Source of the DNA: Prosopocoilus inquinatus
Lineage: Eukaryota > Arthropoda > Insecta > Coleoptera > Lucanidae
Length of the DNA: 64,000 nucleotides
NCBI GenBank assembly: GCA_036172665.1
Contig: CM069877.1
Span: 26,065,001 to 26,129,000, forward strand
Direction of reading: 5' to 3'
A model generated the notes under the pieces. The model ran no database searches, was not told where the DNA came from, and saw only the letters and a program-made list of their open reading frames with translations. The translations under genes were made by a program, and so were the position numbers. Positions within the stretch are counted from its first letter, which is position 1. Each line of letters opens with the position of its first letter. Shown piece by piece: positions 20,640-31,780 of this stretch.

Positions 20640-21890
20640 ACAGTAATCACTCTTCGATTAAACTTGATAGGTGACACAGAAATCTGAAAAGTATTTATTT
20701 TCAATTTTCATATATTTTTTTAATATCAAAGATGATATATTGGTTTCAGGAAAAAGTTATCGTGTTACTAATACAATCGGTAATGAATCACACAGGGCTT
20801 AACACAGTCGGATTCGTTCATCTCGGTAAGATAAGTTCTTTGTTCGACGTGCCCCCGCAAGAAACAGAACAAAACGAAACAGTCGGCACGACCCCAGCCT
20901 CGCATTTATTTGATTTGTCGCCGCCTCAAACCGAGAACGTTGAACGGGGATGTCTCACTCGCATCTCGACGACGAAGGAATTTCAAATTGGTCGCCCGAC
21001 CTCTAAAGTGGAAAAGCCACGCGCTGCTTGTCAATTGCGGAGCTTTCCGTGACGAATTATATCGGAACGTTGTCTGACTATCCCTTTTGGGATGGGTGGG
21101 GGTGGGGGGATTCTTAGTCTTGCATGACTTGCTCTAACGTTATTAATTTCCAAAGCTTATTTCAATCGATTGACTCTGCGACGTCCACTTTACTTGGAAA
21201 TAAATTTTTTGACTTCGACTTAGTCACTCTATTTTATGGTCTGATAAACGATGTTTCTGGAGGGGTGAATGCCGTTTAGTAATTTTAAACGAATCTCTAT
21301 TTCACCCGAATTAAACGTGTTCTTGAAAATCTGAAACATTGTACCGTCATTACGGTCCATGTTAAAGCTGAACTAATAGAGCAACAATGGAACGTGTCGT
21401 GTAAATCCCCCTGACCGCATTTCCCAGACCGCCTCGAATGCAAATCCACTTCGGACGACAAAACGCACTGGGTGTATCTCTGCCCTTATCAGTATGCGAC
21501 ATGCAAACCACCTTTTTTCATACGGTTAGATACGAGAGATACATACTGTTGTGTTGTTATAGGTATCTAAAATTAATTAAGAAAAGATGAAATAAGAAAG
21601 TATAAAAATGCGGTTCTCCAAAAAGAAAGAAGTAGACGAATAGTTCGTAATGGATAACCATTTTTTAGAATTTTAAATTAAATAATTCCTTTGAGACTGG
21701 TCAGTGAAATAATGTTTCTGTCTTAGCTGGAAGAATTAAATCATTATCTTAGAAACATGTAAAAATAAGTAGATATTTTAAATCGTAAAAACCTCATTTT
21801 TTACTTCACGATTTAATTTTTTCTCTAGTTTTATAAACTGTCGGCATCTTAATCAATTCGATTACAATGTATACCTATTGTGAAGAGGTA
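20640..21890. other. Non-repetitive stretch, possible short frame 20732-21052
   Basis: This stretch is less AT-rich than its neighbours (about 20800-21500) and shows no match to the elements in the window. The only sizeable frame is 106 codons on the plus strand (20732-21052), Pro/Thr-rich in the middle, with no recognisable domain. It could be a relic of unique host sequence between two transposons. A G-rich run (GGGTGGGGGTGGGGGG) lies at 21094. Confidence 0.3.
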
Positions 21891-21899
21891 CATGCAATG

Positions 21900-22500
21900 A
21901 AAACACACGCATATGTCTTCTGAAATGCCGATGATTGATATGGGCAAGGCGCGCTACATTCCGTTGCACGTCATTAGTGAATGATGACGTAAAACGCATG
22001 TTGTGTTGATATGTACTTAAGATGGGAGTAGTAGGAATAGGCCGATTCTGGAACCTCCTCCTACCTTGACCAATAAAATTCAAGGTCAAGGTCGGAGGAG
22101 ATTCCAGAATCGGCCTATTCCTGACGTGACCTCACCATTATCTTTAAGTTCAAGGCTATGACCTTGAGGTGACCTTGATCAAGGTCAAGATTGGAGGAGA
22201 TTCCAGAATAGACCTGTTCCTAACGTGACCGAGAGGTAACTTTGAATGAATGACCTTGAGGGTTCAAGGTTCAAGATCGGAGGAGGTTCTAGAATTTGTT
22301 TTGTGCCGACGTAACCCCGAGGTTAAGAATCAAGTCAGAGGAGGTAACAAAATCTCAGTGTTATTGATGTGACTTCATCACCTCTAAAAGCGAGGTCAGA
22401 GGAGGGTTCCAAAAATTATCTGTCCTTGACGTGACCTTGACTTGACGGAGGATCCAAAAACGGTTTATCCTGAATACGACTGTTAGGTTGGAGGAGGTAG
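21900..22500 (+). repeat. Polinton left terminal region, subrepeat-rich
   Basis: Inverse match of 34860-35190 over about 300 bp. The inner part consists of irregular tandem units mixing GGAGGAGGTTCCAGAATCGG and AAGGTCAAGGTC-type words, including local palindromes. Repetitive long inverted ends are normal for Polintons. The exact tip and the 6-bp target duplication are uncertain. Confidence 0.65.
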
Positions 22501-22580
22501 GGACCCCTACCTGAAATCTTGTTTTATAAGGTTCTTCATTTGGGAATAGATTCAGTTGTTACAGAACTGTGAGTTGTGTT

Positions 22581-24123
22581 GTTAAGTTAATCACCCACCT
22601 ACATACATAAAAGTAAGTTTAAATCATCTTATTTTAATAATTCGCATTCCTTATACTTTTATCCAGTAAATGAAAATGAAATAAAAACTATAATTCAAAA
22701 TCTTAAAAACAAATCTTCAGTTGACATATATGGTTTCTCCATCAGTATTCTGAAGCAAATAATAGAGGAAATATCCATACCTTTAACATTGGTATTAAAC
22801 AAATGTATCGCCGAAGGAGTTTTCCCCAATAAATGGAAAGTCGCTAGAGTAGTGCCCGTATATAAAAAAGGTCCCGATAACGAATACAACAGTTATAGAC
22901 CAATTTCAGTGCTGCCAGCTGTGTCAAAAGTCTATGAAACAGTCATAAAAAGCAGACTCGTCAAATTTATGGAAGTTAACAATTTGTTGAGCACGAACCA
23001 ACATGGATACCGTAAGAACAGATCGACCATAACAGCAATGATGGACATACTCTCCGAAATAATAGAAGCATTAGATTCACATAAAGCAGTGCAAGTTGCT
23101 TGTTGTGATTTATCAAAAGCATTCGACACAGTGAACCATCAGACACTAATAAATAAACTACACTATTACGGAATTAGGGGTGTACCATTACAAATTTTAA
23201 CATCGTATCTGCAGGATCGTACTCAAATAGTTGAATGGAATAACGAAAAATCTTCCACCGACAGGATACTGCAAGGCGTTCCGCAGGGATCCATCCTGGG
23301 ACCTGTCCTATTTTTAATATACATAAACGATCTTGTAAAAACCATAACCGCAGATAGTGTTTGCTTATTCGCGGATGACACCACATTCATAAATAAAAGT
23401 GATAATGAGGACAAATTAGAAGAAAAGATGCGCTGTACTCTGGAAAATGCAATTGTGTGGATGACTAGTAATTCACTATTATTAAATAAAGAAAAAACAC
23501 AACAAATAAAATTTAGTGCAAAACCAACAGACAACAATAAGTGCGTAAAATTCCTTGGCCTATTAGTGGACAGTCGGTTGAACTGGACACAACATATACA
23601 ACAACTGTGTAAATTATTAACATCTTGCGTGTATAGTATACGTCGCTTAAAACGGATCGCAACATATCAAGTAGCTCGCACGTCCTATTACGCGAATTTC
23701 CATAGCAGGGCCACCTATGGCATCATCTTCTGGGGTACATCCACTCAAGCATCCAGAGTATTCTTGCTGCAAAAGAAAGCGATAAGGGCCTTATGTGGAG
23801 TAAGGCAAAATGAAAGCTGCAGAGAAGCATTTAAAACGGAAAAAATACTTACCATTCCAGGCATGTACATACTTACATGCTTAAAATTTGTTCACTCCAG
23901 GCGTCATAGGTTTGCAATAAACGGAGAAAATCATTTATACAACAAGAGAAAACGAAGAGCACTGCAGATCCCACTTCATCGATTAACTCGCACTCAGCAA
24001 AGCATCGATTATTGGGGACCAAAATTGTACAATGCATTGCCGCTACATATAAAGCAAAAAAATAGTAACCAGTTTAATATATACATCAAAGATTTTTTGT
24101 TAAAAAACTCGTTTTACTCCTAA
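22581..24123 (+). pseudogene. Non-LTR retrotransposon (LINE) reverse transcriptase, 5'-truncated
   Basis: About 514 codons are open to the stop at 24121-24123, starting without a true ATG since the element is 5'-truncated and lacks its endonuclease. RT blocks in order: fingers (YRPISVLPAVSKVYE), ACCDLSKAFDTVNH (motif A), LQGVPQGSILGPVLFLIYIN (motif B), FADDTTF (motif C), then KFLGLLVDSRLNW and a C-terminal region with YGIIFWG and RALCG as in Jockey/CR1-type LINEs. The RT itself looks intact. It reverse-transcribes the LINE RNA at the cut target. A (TTGA)n tail at 24325-24347 marks the 3' end. It inserted into the left part of the Polinton. Clade between Jockey and CR1/L2 not resolved. Confidence 0.85.
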
Positions 24124-24324
24124 ATGAATTTTTGTCAGCTACTGAAAGTACACACTTTATATAATTTCCGCCAATGATTTTGTTATTCTTGTTATATATT
24201 GTCCATTGTTATTTACACTTATATGTTATACTCTGTTGACGATTACTATTATTGTATATATATATATGTATATGTGATCAGATGATGATTTGACGTTTAT
24301 TGTAATCTTTATTGCAATTAAAGG

Positions 24325-24347
24325 CTGATTGATTGATTGATTGATTA
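24325..24347 (+). repeat. (TTGA)n 3' tail of the LINE
   Basis: AAAGGCTGATTGATTGATTG-type microsatellite directly after the LINE 3' untranslated region. Such short tandem tails end many non-LTR elements. Confidence 0.75.
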
Positions 24348-24380
24348 ATTTATAATTTGTATATTTTTATTGTATTTAAC

Positions 24381-25240
24381 AGTGACATCTAAACAAGAGG
24401 ATTTTTTCCTGAAACAAAAGAGAAGGCACGTGAATGATCCTTGTGATGACGTCCAGAAGAAAAGACTTCTGACTGAAAACGTTGATGAACCAAAAGAAGA
24501 AAAGCCGGATGAGCACGGTTTGAATATGCCCTCAGTTCGAAACGAATTTCAATTTGAAATACTCTCCCAGCCATTCTTCACAGATAAAGATTTTCGCCAA
24601 TGTGATACTACTGAGAGAGCACCTTTCGAGATTTCAGAAGCAAGAGAGGTGACTGACGTAGATCAGTTACCACTTTTAGCTCAAAGTGTATATTTTCTAA
24701 ATAAGAGCCGTAGAAAGTGGATTTGTGTCGGACTGTGTACCGAAACATTTTTTTATCCGATAATACGTATTATGGGTTCCAAAAGGCAGAGCATATCGTT
24801 TTTAGAAGAAGAATGGAAAGAATTTTGTTCTTATAACTACACTTTGAAGTCGTATTTTACTGAGAAGAAAACTATTTATCCGGTAATGAAAATCAGTTCA
24901 GTGAAGGCGTCTTTCGAACTCATCGAAGGAACGAAAATACTCAAGTTAGAAAGAGGTGTGGAGATATATATATATCTTATAAAGGTCTATTAGAACTCTG
25001 GAAATTGTGTTATATTATATTATATCGTTTAGAAGTTTTGAAACAATTGAACTATTAAATTAAATTCTACAGCAACATGATTCCATGCTTGAGAGTTATG
25101 GAAAGTGATATGACGACAAATGTTAAATCATTTTTTAATAATGAAATATCTGGGAAAGGAGCAATTACAAATGAATTAATGATGTTTGGAATTAGTAAAT
25201 TAATTTTTGAAATAAGTATGCATAAAGCTATTAATATGTA
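24381..25240 (+). pseudogene. Unassigned gene, probably an element-borne protein
   Basis: One long frame (to 24993) gives about 200 residues, and further coding-like sequence in another frame runs to about 25240. The break falls in an (AT)n run at 24965-24975, so slippage there may have split the gene. It begins just after an AACAG that could be a splice acceptor (24378-24382), and there is no good ATG. Features: a basic, NLS-like start (KQKRRHVN, VQKKRLL), an acidic middle, then a structured domain with SVYFLNKSRRKWICVGLCTE and SISFLEEEWKEFC. I do not recognise the family. It lies between the Polinton left end and the PLA2 gene, so it may be a Polinton gene, but that is inference from position. 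Confidence 0.4.
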
Positions 25241-25454
25241 AATGTTATGTGATTTAATATGTATATATTTCTAGATATGACACTGTCACTTAAAAATAAA
25301 ATTTTCTAAGAACACTGTTTGATCTTTTATTTAATAAACTAACGATACTTAACCAAAAAATTAAGAGAAATTTTTACGCTATATAAAGATTAGCAGTGAT
25401 TATTGAACTAGTAGACGTGTAACATCGTTGACTTAGAAAGAAAAGCCATAAATG

Positions 25455-26900
25455 CGACGTCGCACAGTGGGGCCAAATGCCCGATTTATGGAAAAAACCT
25501 CTCATTTCCAGAATTTTTGCCTGATCGAAGTGAAACTCAGGAAATTTCAAGAAGGTAAATAACAAGTTTTGACTTTCTCAAAGTTTCAAAAAAGAATTTT
25601 TTTATAAGGTATAATCATTTTAATTTTACTCCATGTGCAGAACGTTTTTATGTACCTGTTACAAACTAACAGTGAGGAGCTCTGTTAGCTTCCTTGATTC
25701 AACAAATCATGTTTGTACGGTGTGTATAAGTTAGCTGGTGCTGTTTTTCGCATCTCTATTCAACTTCGTATTCAATATACAGGCTGTTTCAAATTCAACT
25801 CTCTCACCATGGGGATCTCGCTTATTTGAAGAGATAGACGGTAGGTTTAGATTTGGAAAATTTGATCAACATTAATAATTCGCAGAGAAAAAGTTTCTAT
25901 ATTAACTCTTATTCGAAATAATTGTTAAAAAAGAAAAATTGTCATTTTCTTGTTTTATCTCTATCCTCTTTATTTAAAGAGATATCAAAAAAATTAAAAA
26001 AAAAAACACTTTCTTAAGAAACTTCTCAATTCTCTACACAGTGGTAAGTACTATTTTTCTATAACACGTTTCGTCAAATTGATACCATCAACAAGTTCAT
26101 TTTTTCTTATGGCACCTATATTGAAATTTAGTGACAAGAAAACCTACTCATTATGCCGATTACGGCAATATAGCACGTGTTATAAAAATTCTTTAAAACA
26201 AGGCCAGAATAAAAATGTTTAATGTGAGAAGATAGAGGCAAAAATGAAAATGATAATTTTCCTTTTTTTTAGAATTACTTCGAATAAGAATTAACATTTT
26301 TTTCTCCGGATATTATTGCATCATGAAATTTTTGCAACTTTTCCAAATTTAAACCTACCAACTATCTCTTCAAATAAGCGAGATCCCCATGGTGAGAGTT
26401 GAATTTGAAACAGCCTGTATATCGCATGCGGTTGATTGCGGCCGTGAAACTTTTAGGGTAGTTAGATAAATATTATAGCTTTCAGAAAAACAATATTACA
26501 GACCAGAGGAAAGTGAAACTTTTTTGTATGCTTACTAAAAATTAGCATTACGCCCAGAAATCTAATTTCGGCTTAATTATCACGTCTAAGTTTCTTTAAA
26601 GAGTAACTTATTTTTTTACGAAAAGCGGTTAGTATGTACTAACCAAATATATAATGGAGTAATTTTTAAAACTAATCCACGAAGCTGACGGAATTATACA
26701 AAATTACTCTTTTTAAGGCTTCATAGTTTACTGAATGAGATTTAAACCCTTATATTAGATGAAAGCTAATTTTTACCACAAAACCATTATCACATCCAGA
26801 TTCTACGACTAAAGTAATGTAGGAAAAATCAGTTAGATCAACGAATTCATCCTCTTGTGAAATCGTTTTTTTTTCCATCTCGGCCCCCACTGTGCGTCGT
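25455..26900. mobile_element. Possible hAT-like non-autonomous element
   Basis: CACAGTGGGGCC at about 25463 is mirrored by GGCCCCCACTGTG at about 26883, each with a CGACG-type extension outside. CAGTGGGG-like tips are found in hAT elements. The interior is non-coding and contains the MITE at 25779-26418. The target duplication could not be settled, so the call is tentative. Confidence 0.4.
25779..26418. mobile_element. MITE with about 200-bp inverted arms
   Basis: Starts ACAGGCTGTTTCAAATTCAA and ends in its inverse. Arms of about 200 bp are nearly identical, including CACCATGGGGATCTCGCTTA. Flanked by ATAT on both sides (25775-25778, 26419-26422), though the TATA palindrome makes the exact tip ambiguous. 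No coding sequence. Confidence 0.8.
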
Positions 26901-27558
26901 GTCAAAACAGGTAACATTGCGAGAAGTACCGTAAAACGAAAAGGTCGTGGTTTACTTAATACGTTAATTAATAAACTACCAGTAGTGTTACACTTACCAG
27001 GTTACAACTATTGCGGTCCGGGCACAAAATTCGACGTTCGACTTAAAAGAGGAGACAGAGACAACACGATATTGCATACTCTGTAAGTAGCGTTTAGAAA
27101 AACGTCACGAAGCAGATAAAAAATTGTATCAAGCGGCAGTGAAAAGAATGAAGAGTATAGAAGCGGGATTTAGTGAAAAAGCATCTGCATTATCTGTAGC
27201 CACCTTAATGAAAGCTAAGACAAAGCTTAGAATGGGAAACGGAGTGAAGAGAAAGCGTAGTAAACGGAAGAAGCGTGGTGGTATTATTTCCAACGTTCAG
27301 ATTTTGTCACCATCACAAGCAGAAATTTCTCAACCGGAGCTGCATATTCCACCTTCTCGACTTGAAATTTCCTCACCTAGTATACGGACATCTACACCTA
27401 TTCAATCCCTTTCCTCACAACCTAATATTTCGAACTTGATGAAATTTTCTTCATCCTCCCCCAATTTAGTTGGAGTATCTCAACATCAGTCCAAAATTAT
27501 TTTGACAGAATTATGCCTGAAGTCAGGAAGTGTTGTTTACAGGGTGAGCAAAATCTGA
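26892..27558 (+). pseudogene. Phospholipase A2-like protein of the Polinton
   Basis: Residues about 19-55 read GRGLLNTLINKLPVV and HLPGYNYCGPGTKFDVRLKRG, the calcium-loop region of the PLA2-like proteins found in insect Polintons/adintoviruses and in the VP1 unique region of parvoviruses. The segment that should hold the GINPLD-type block is deleted, and a frameshift follows. HDIAYS, the His-Asp catalytic pair, survives in another frame at about 27070. The frame then resumes (27124-27558) with a helical AAVKRMKSIEAGFSEKASAL and a basic stretch KRKRSKRKKR, a likely nuclear signal. In viruses this activity opens membranes during entry; this copy is broken. Confidence 0.75.
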
Positions 27559-28200
27559 GAATAGTCACGGACGAGTTGCAATCTTGTGAAATTTTACGTA
27601 CAGTTCGCTTGAGGTCTCCGACTGACTAGGCTTTAAATGATCAATAGGATAAAATTTCGCTCATTCACGACCGTCTGAGCGTGATCCAAGATTTGTTTCA
27701 TAATCGTATCGCGGACATATCGCCTGACCGTCGGCCGTCGGAACAGCAGATAGCGACACCACAAAGAGTTCTCCTGAAAAGGAGAATATTTGCGCCGCCG
27801 GTGTTCTCACCGGTAGTACCACCTCCACCTTCACCGAAACCCACCGTGTCCATGGTGGAAGTTCAGGTGGATGTGGCGGCGTCGTCCACCGAGATGGATG
27901 AATCTTGGGTTCGTTCATTACAAATTTTCATATTTTCAACAATTTAGTATCTTATTTTTTACAGCGAGGAGTGCAGTGAGGAGTCATTGCTGTAAAATTT
28001 ATTTTTAATTTTTATTATTTATTAATTTATTTATTACCTTTTATAGATTTTTAATTTTAATTTTTATATATTTATTATACATAAAAACACATTTTATTCG
28101 AGTCTCTTGTTTTTATAACGTAACAAAAAGGAAGTGCTTTAAACAATAGTTGATATTACACTTCCAGCACAGCAATAGAAACACAGTATATCGCGTTTAG
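27559..28200 (+). other. Polinton interior, short proline-rich frame
   Basis: A frame of 88 codons (27681-27947) with a PPVFSPVVPPPPSPKP run, then AT-rich sequence. It may be the C-terminal part of a virion-type protein, but nothing can be recognised. Confidence 0.3.
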
Positions 28201-28220
28201 TAATTGAAGTGATTGAAATA

Positions 28221-28995
28221 TGAAGTTTCAACAACAGTTTTTAAAGTTACCCGTACAAAATTTCGATGATGAAATCGCAAACGAAACCTTTAAACGTCAT
28301 AGTAAAGATAAATAAAGAAGTTTCAACAACAGTTTTTAAAGTTACCCGTACAAAATTTCGATGATGAAATCGCAAACGAAACCTTTAAACATCATAGTGA
28401 ACTCTTCGGAGGATCAAGTAAACGCGTTATCATTAGCAGGAACTCAGGAGTTGACAAAAGTAATTCATTGATGACATTATTAATCCAGCCGAACGGATTA
28501 CGTTTCAAAAATTTATACATCTGCTGTAAGACCTTATCTCAAGGGAAGTATGAATTTCTCAGACATTTGCCATCAACAGTGCCCGAGATAGGTTACTTTG
28601 AAATTTCCGATATTGATAAAATGGTATCACCTATAAATGTAAAAGAATATTAAGTCGTTTTTGATGATGTTTAGTGCAAAATTTAATTAAAGAATATTTC
28701 TCCTTTGGACGTCATAGAAATATTGACTCCTTTTCTTTAAGTCAAACTTACAGTGCAATACCCAAGCCAATGATTCGTGATAATTGTAATTTCTTAGTAT
28801 TATTTCAAGATTTCACAAATTTAAAACACGTTTACGATGATTACGTCAGCGGAGGTATGACTATGGATCAGTTTCATAATATCTGCTACGGTTGTTGGAA
28901 GAAACCGTTTGGTTTTTTTAGTTATTGATACCGATTGTTCCATAAACGCAGGGAGATATCGTAAAGGATTCGACACGTACATTCGACACGTATAT
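28221..28995 (+). pseudogene. FtsK/HerA-type packaging ATPase of the Polinton
   Basis: Reads MKFQQQFLKLPVQNFDDEIA, then a damaged Walker A (NSGVDKSNSLM, where the usual GKT/S context is changed), LIQPNGLRFKNLYICCKTL and VPEIGYFEISDIDK. After frame changes come a Walker B-like VVFDDV, the sensor-type SFSLSQTYSAIPKPMIRDN, and FLVIDTD..RYRKGFD at the end. This is the A32-like genome-packaging ATPase of Polintons. At least three frameshifts or stops. The first 84 bases of the gene are duplicated in tandem with a 95-bp period (28222-28304 and 28317-28399). Confidence 0.8.
28222..28400 (+). repeat. 95-bp tandem duplication at the start of the ATPase gene
   Basis: GAAGTTTCAACAACAG to CATAGT occurs at 28222-28304 and again at 28317-28399 with about one change. 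A recent local duplication. Confidence 0.85.
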
Positions 28996-29090
28996 CTTTA
29001 AAACCTCTACATTTTACGTGGTTCTTTTATTTTTACATAGTTCTGCAGTTCTTCAGTACTGTAGCAGACATTAAAGGATGCGGATGCGCC

Positions 29091-30297
29091 ATGAGTAACA
29101 AACTTAAAGCAGAATTAGCCACTGCGCGCGAAAGTACTAAATTAAAAACACTTAAATCCGATATTGCACAAGCAAAACATCATGCGGAGCAATCAAAAAA
29201 GTATCTGCAGACAACTTATTCACCTATTGTAGAGCCACTCCGAGATATTGTCAATAAGCTAGATGTTGTTCGCGTATTACCTATGAAAGAGGAGCAACAG
29301 TCATACGAAGCCAGTGAAAAGAGATTGACAGAGGAGCCAAAGAGTTCTTTCCTACGAAAAAGACCGATTTAAAAATTGAGATCTGATCCTTCTTTCATAC
29401 GAAGAAGACCGAGTTATAAATTAAAATCCGATCCTTCGTCGCGAATTGGATTTTCAGAGGAGCATGATGTGGGTACTTCAACACCACTTGGACGTGAAAT
29501 TAAACAACCTTCCATCGTAGAAGATGAAGAAATTCTTGAGGTTCCTCATGAAAAGTCCACATCTCCTACTTCAAAATCTGTTTATGAAGAAGCAGTAGAA
29601 TATGACATGGAAAGCAGTAACCCCCCTGTGGACGAATCCCTGGCTCATGCTCGTACACTTCTAGAAGAACGAAAATCATTACTTCGGACTAGATTAGAAT
29701 CACCGCTGGTAGAAGCTGCCTTAGAATCGTATCATCCGTTACCACGTGATTATGTTACACGATTTGAAACTGATGTAGAAAATGAATTCGATACAAAATA
29801 CGGTGTAAGAGAAGAAGATGAGAGATTGTTTGTTGGGAACCAGGAGCTTAAGTTTGACGGTCCCGATCTTGTAATTGGAGACTTGGCGTATAAGGGTACT
29901 AAAGGTTTATACGAGCTGGTTTTTAAGAAAAATCCAGAGAAATTTACGTTTCACGATGTGCGAGACTATAGAGATGTATTGAAAAGAAGTAGTGCGTTTA
30001 AGGTAAAATATAATCCCTCAAGGTGAATATTTGCAAGCAGAGGATTTATCTTATAAAACCAATAGTTCAGGGAAAACCACCAAACGTTTGGTGGGCGCGA
30101 AGCTGGAAGCAGGTGGAGCTTTGGAGAAAAGGCTTGTACCTAACGAATGTTTGCAGTATCAATACTGGGATGATCCTAACGAACTAGTAGAACGATTGCG
30201 TTTATTGAACGCACCCAAATCAGCAGGTCACACCGCACATAACAATGAAATCATAGCGATCATTGAAGAATTAAAAGAGGCAAAAATTATTTTGTAA
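29091..30297 (+). pseudogene. Conserved Polinton protein of unknown function
   Basis: Three pieces of one gene. Residues from 29091 are helical and charged. An in-frame stop at 29370-29372 is followed by the same frame to 30026. A frameshift near 30012 leads into the 30031-30297 frame, with EDLSYKTNSSGKTTKRLVG and QYWDDPNELVERLRLLNAPK followed by IIAIIEELKEAKIIL. The YWDDPNELV...IIEELRE ending is familiar from insect Polinton proteins; no enzymatic function is known to me. Ser/Pro-rich middle (SPTSKSVYEEAVEYD). Confidence 0.65.
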
Positions 30298-30306
30298 ATT
30301 GAATAG

Positions 30307-30735
30307 TGGAGTGCAAGCGAGCACACATTTCAGTTTCACATAGTAATTGATCGATCTACAATAACTATTGATAAGTTTGGAAGACACGTTCATAAACATA
30401 CAGTTTTCAAACACATTGCTGCTATACCATTACTTTACGAAACATTATTAGACTTTCAGAGTCAACAGCTTAACGCCGAAACGCTTTCAAATAGAGGTCA
30501 CCGAACGACGTATACGATCCAAGAAACTTGCGATGTTAAAAAAGTATTTATTCATCAACCTACTATTGCCAGCATTACAGCATCCATCAACGCTATAAAT
30601 TGTACTCACACTTCGATTGGAAGAATGTTGAATGTGGGAGATCAAATCTCGTTTACTTGCACATCTTCAATTTGTGCAGTTCCATTATTTGTTGAATTCA
30701 TCGTTAGAAAACGAGTTCTAACTGAAAATGTCTAA
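30307..30735 (+). CDS. Unassigned Polinton frame before integrase
   Basis: 142 codons open between stops, without an ATG near the start, so the N-terminus is lost or joined from upstream. It reads VIDRSTITIDKFGRHVHKHT, then IAAIPLLYETLLDFQSQQLN and YTIQETCDVKKVFIH. It ends overlapping the integrase start by 8 bp. The compact order suggests a genuine Polinton gene, perhaps a small virion protein. Not recognised. Confidence 0.4.
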   Translation, partial: WSASEHTFQFHIVIDRSTITIDKFGRHVHKHTVFKHIAAIPLLYETLLDFQSQQLNAETLSNRGHRTTYTIQETCDVKKVFIHQPTIASITASINAINCTHTSIGRMLNVGDQISFTCTSSICAVPLFVEFIVRKRVLTENV

Positions 30736-31672
30736 TCTCTCTTCTAATGTGAAACGTGATGTTGTTAATGAGTTGCACAAACCAGCAAGGAAAATATTTC
30801 GCCGTCGTCGAGTGATAATAAAAGGACTCGGAGATCTCTTCCGAGCAGACTTAATTGAAATGCTGCTTTATTCCAAGATAAATAAAGGATACAAACACAT
30901 TCTGACAGTAATCACCGCATTTTCTAAATATGCTTGGGGAATACCATTAAAAAATAAGACAGGTAAAGAAGTAACCAAAGCTTTTCAATCGATTTTATCT
31001 GAAGGTAGAAATTCTGTACCGAAAAATATACAAACAGATAACGGGAAGAAGTTTTACAATCTAGAGTTCCAAATTTTAATGAAGAAATATACAATTAATC
31101 ACTATAGCACATACTCTAATTTAAAAAGTTCGATAGTCGAAAGATTTAATAGAAGACTAAAACAAAAAATGTGGAAAGAATTTAGCATGCAAGGAAATTT
31201 CGGATGGCTCAATTTATTACCACGGCTAATTGAAGAATACAATAACACTCTTCCCAGTACGACGGGTTAGAAACCCAGCAAGATAAATCAAAGAAATGCG
31301 CAAAGTATTTTACACTCCGTCTACAGCAATCTTAAAATGGATACGAGAATTGCAAAATTCAAATTTGGAGATCATGTGCGCATCAGTAAATACAGACAAG
31401 CATTTTCGAAGATGTACACTCCGAATTGATCCAACGAAATATTTACCATTTCGTCGGTGCAGAATACTAATTCCAGAACATATCTAATTAAAGACGCTGA
31501 TGATGAAGCCATTCTTGGTGGGTTTTATGAGTACGAGTTACAAAAAGTAAAACATCCAGATATATATTTAATTAATGTATTGAGAGAAAAAGGTAATAAA
31601 GCGCTCGTAAGTTATTTAGGATTGAGTTCTAAACATGATTCATGGATACCAAAACGCAATGTTTTATATTAA
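30728..31672 (+). pseudogene. Polinton integrase (retroviral-type DDE)
   Basis: Catalyses insertion of the Polinton. The core is open for 180 codons from the ATG at 30728: first Asp in FRADLIEM, second in NIQTDNGKKFYN, Glu in SSIVERFNRRLKQKMW. After a stop at 31270 the C-terminal part continues in other frames, including KFKFGDHVRISK and, at 31560-31672, a chromodomain-like ending (GNKALVSYLGLSSKHDSWI). So the catalytic core is preserved but the gene is split at about 31265 and again near 31450. Confidence 0.8.
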
Positions 31673-31780
31673 ATATTTATTAACTACAACTGTAAACATA
31701 CAATACTCACAATACACAATAAATGAATTTTACAAATTAATTTATTTACTTTCTAACAGAACTTATAAATAAAACATACT

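Noticed and set aside
27681..27947. Proline-rich frame as a Polinton capsid gene
   Set aside because: Too short and low in complexity; no jelly-roll features can be seen.
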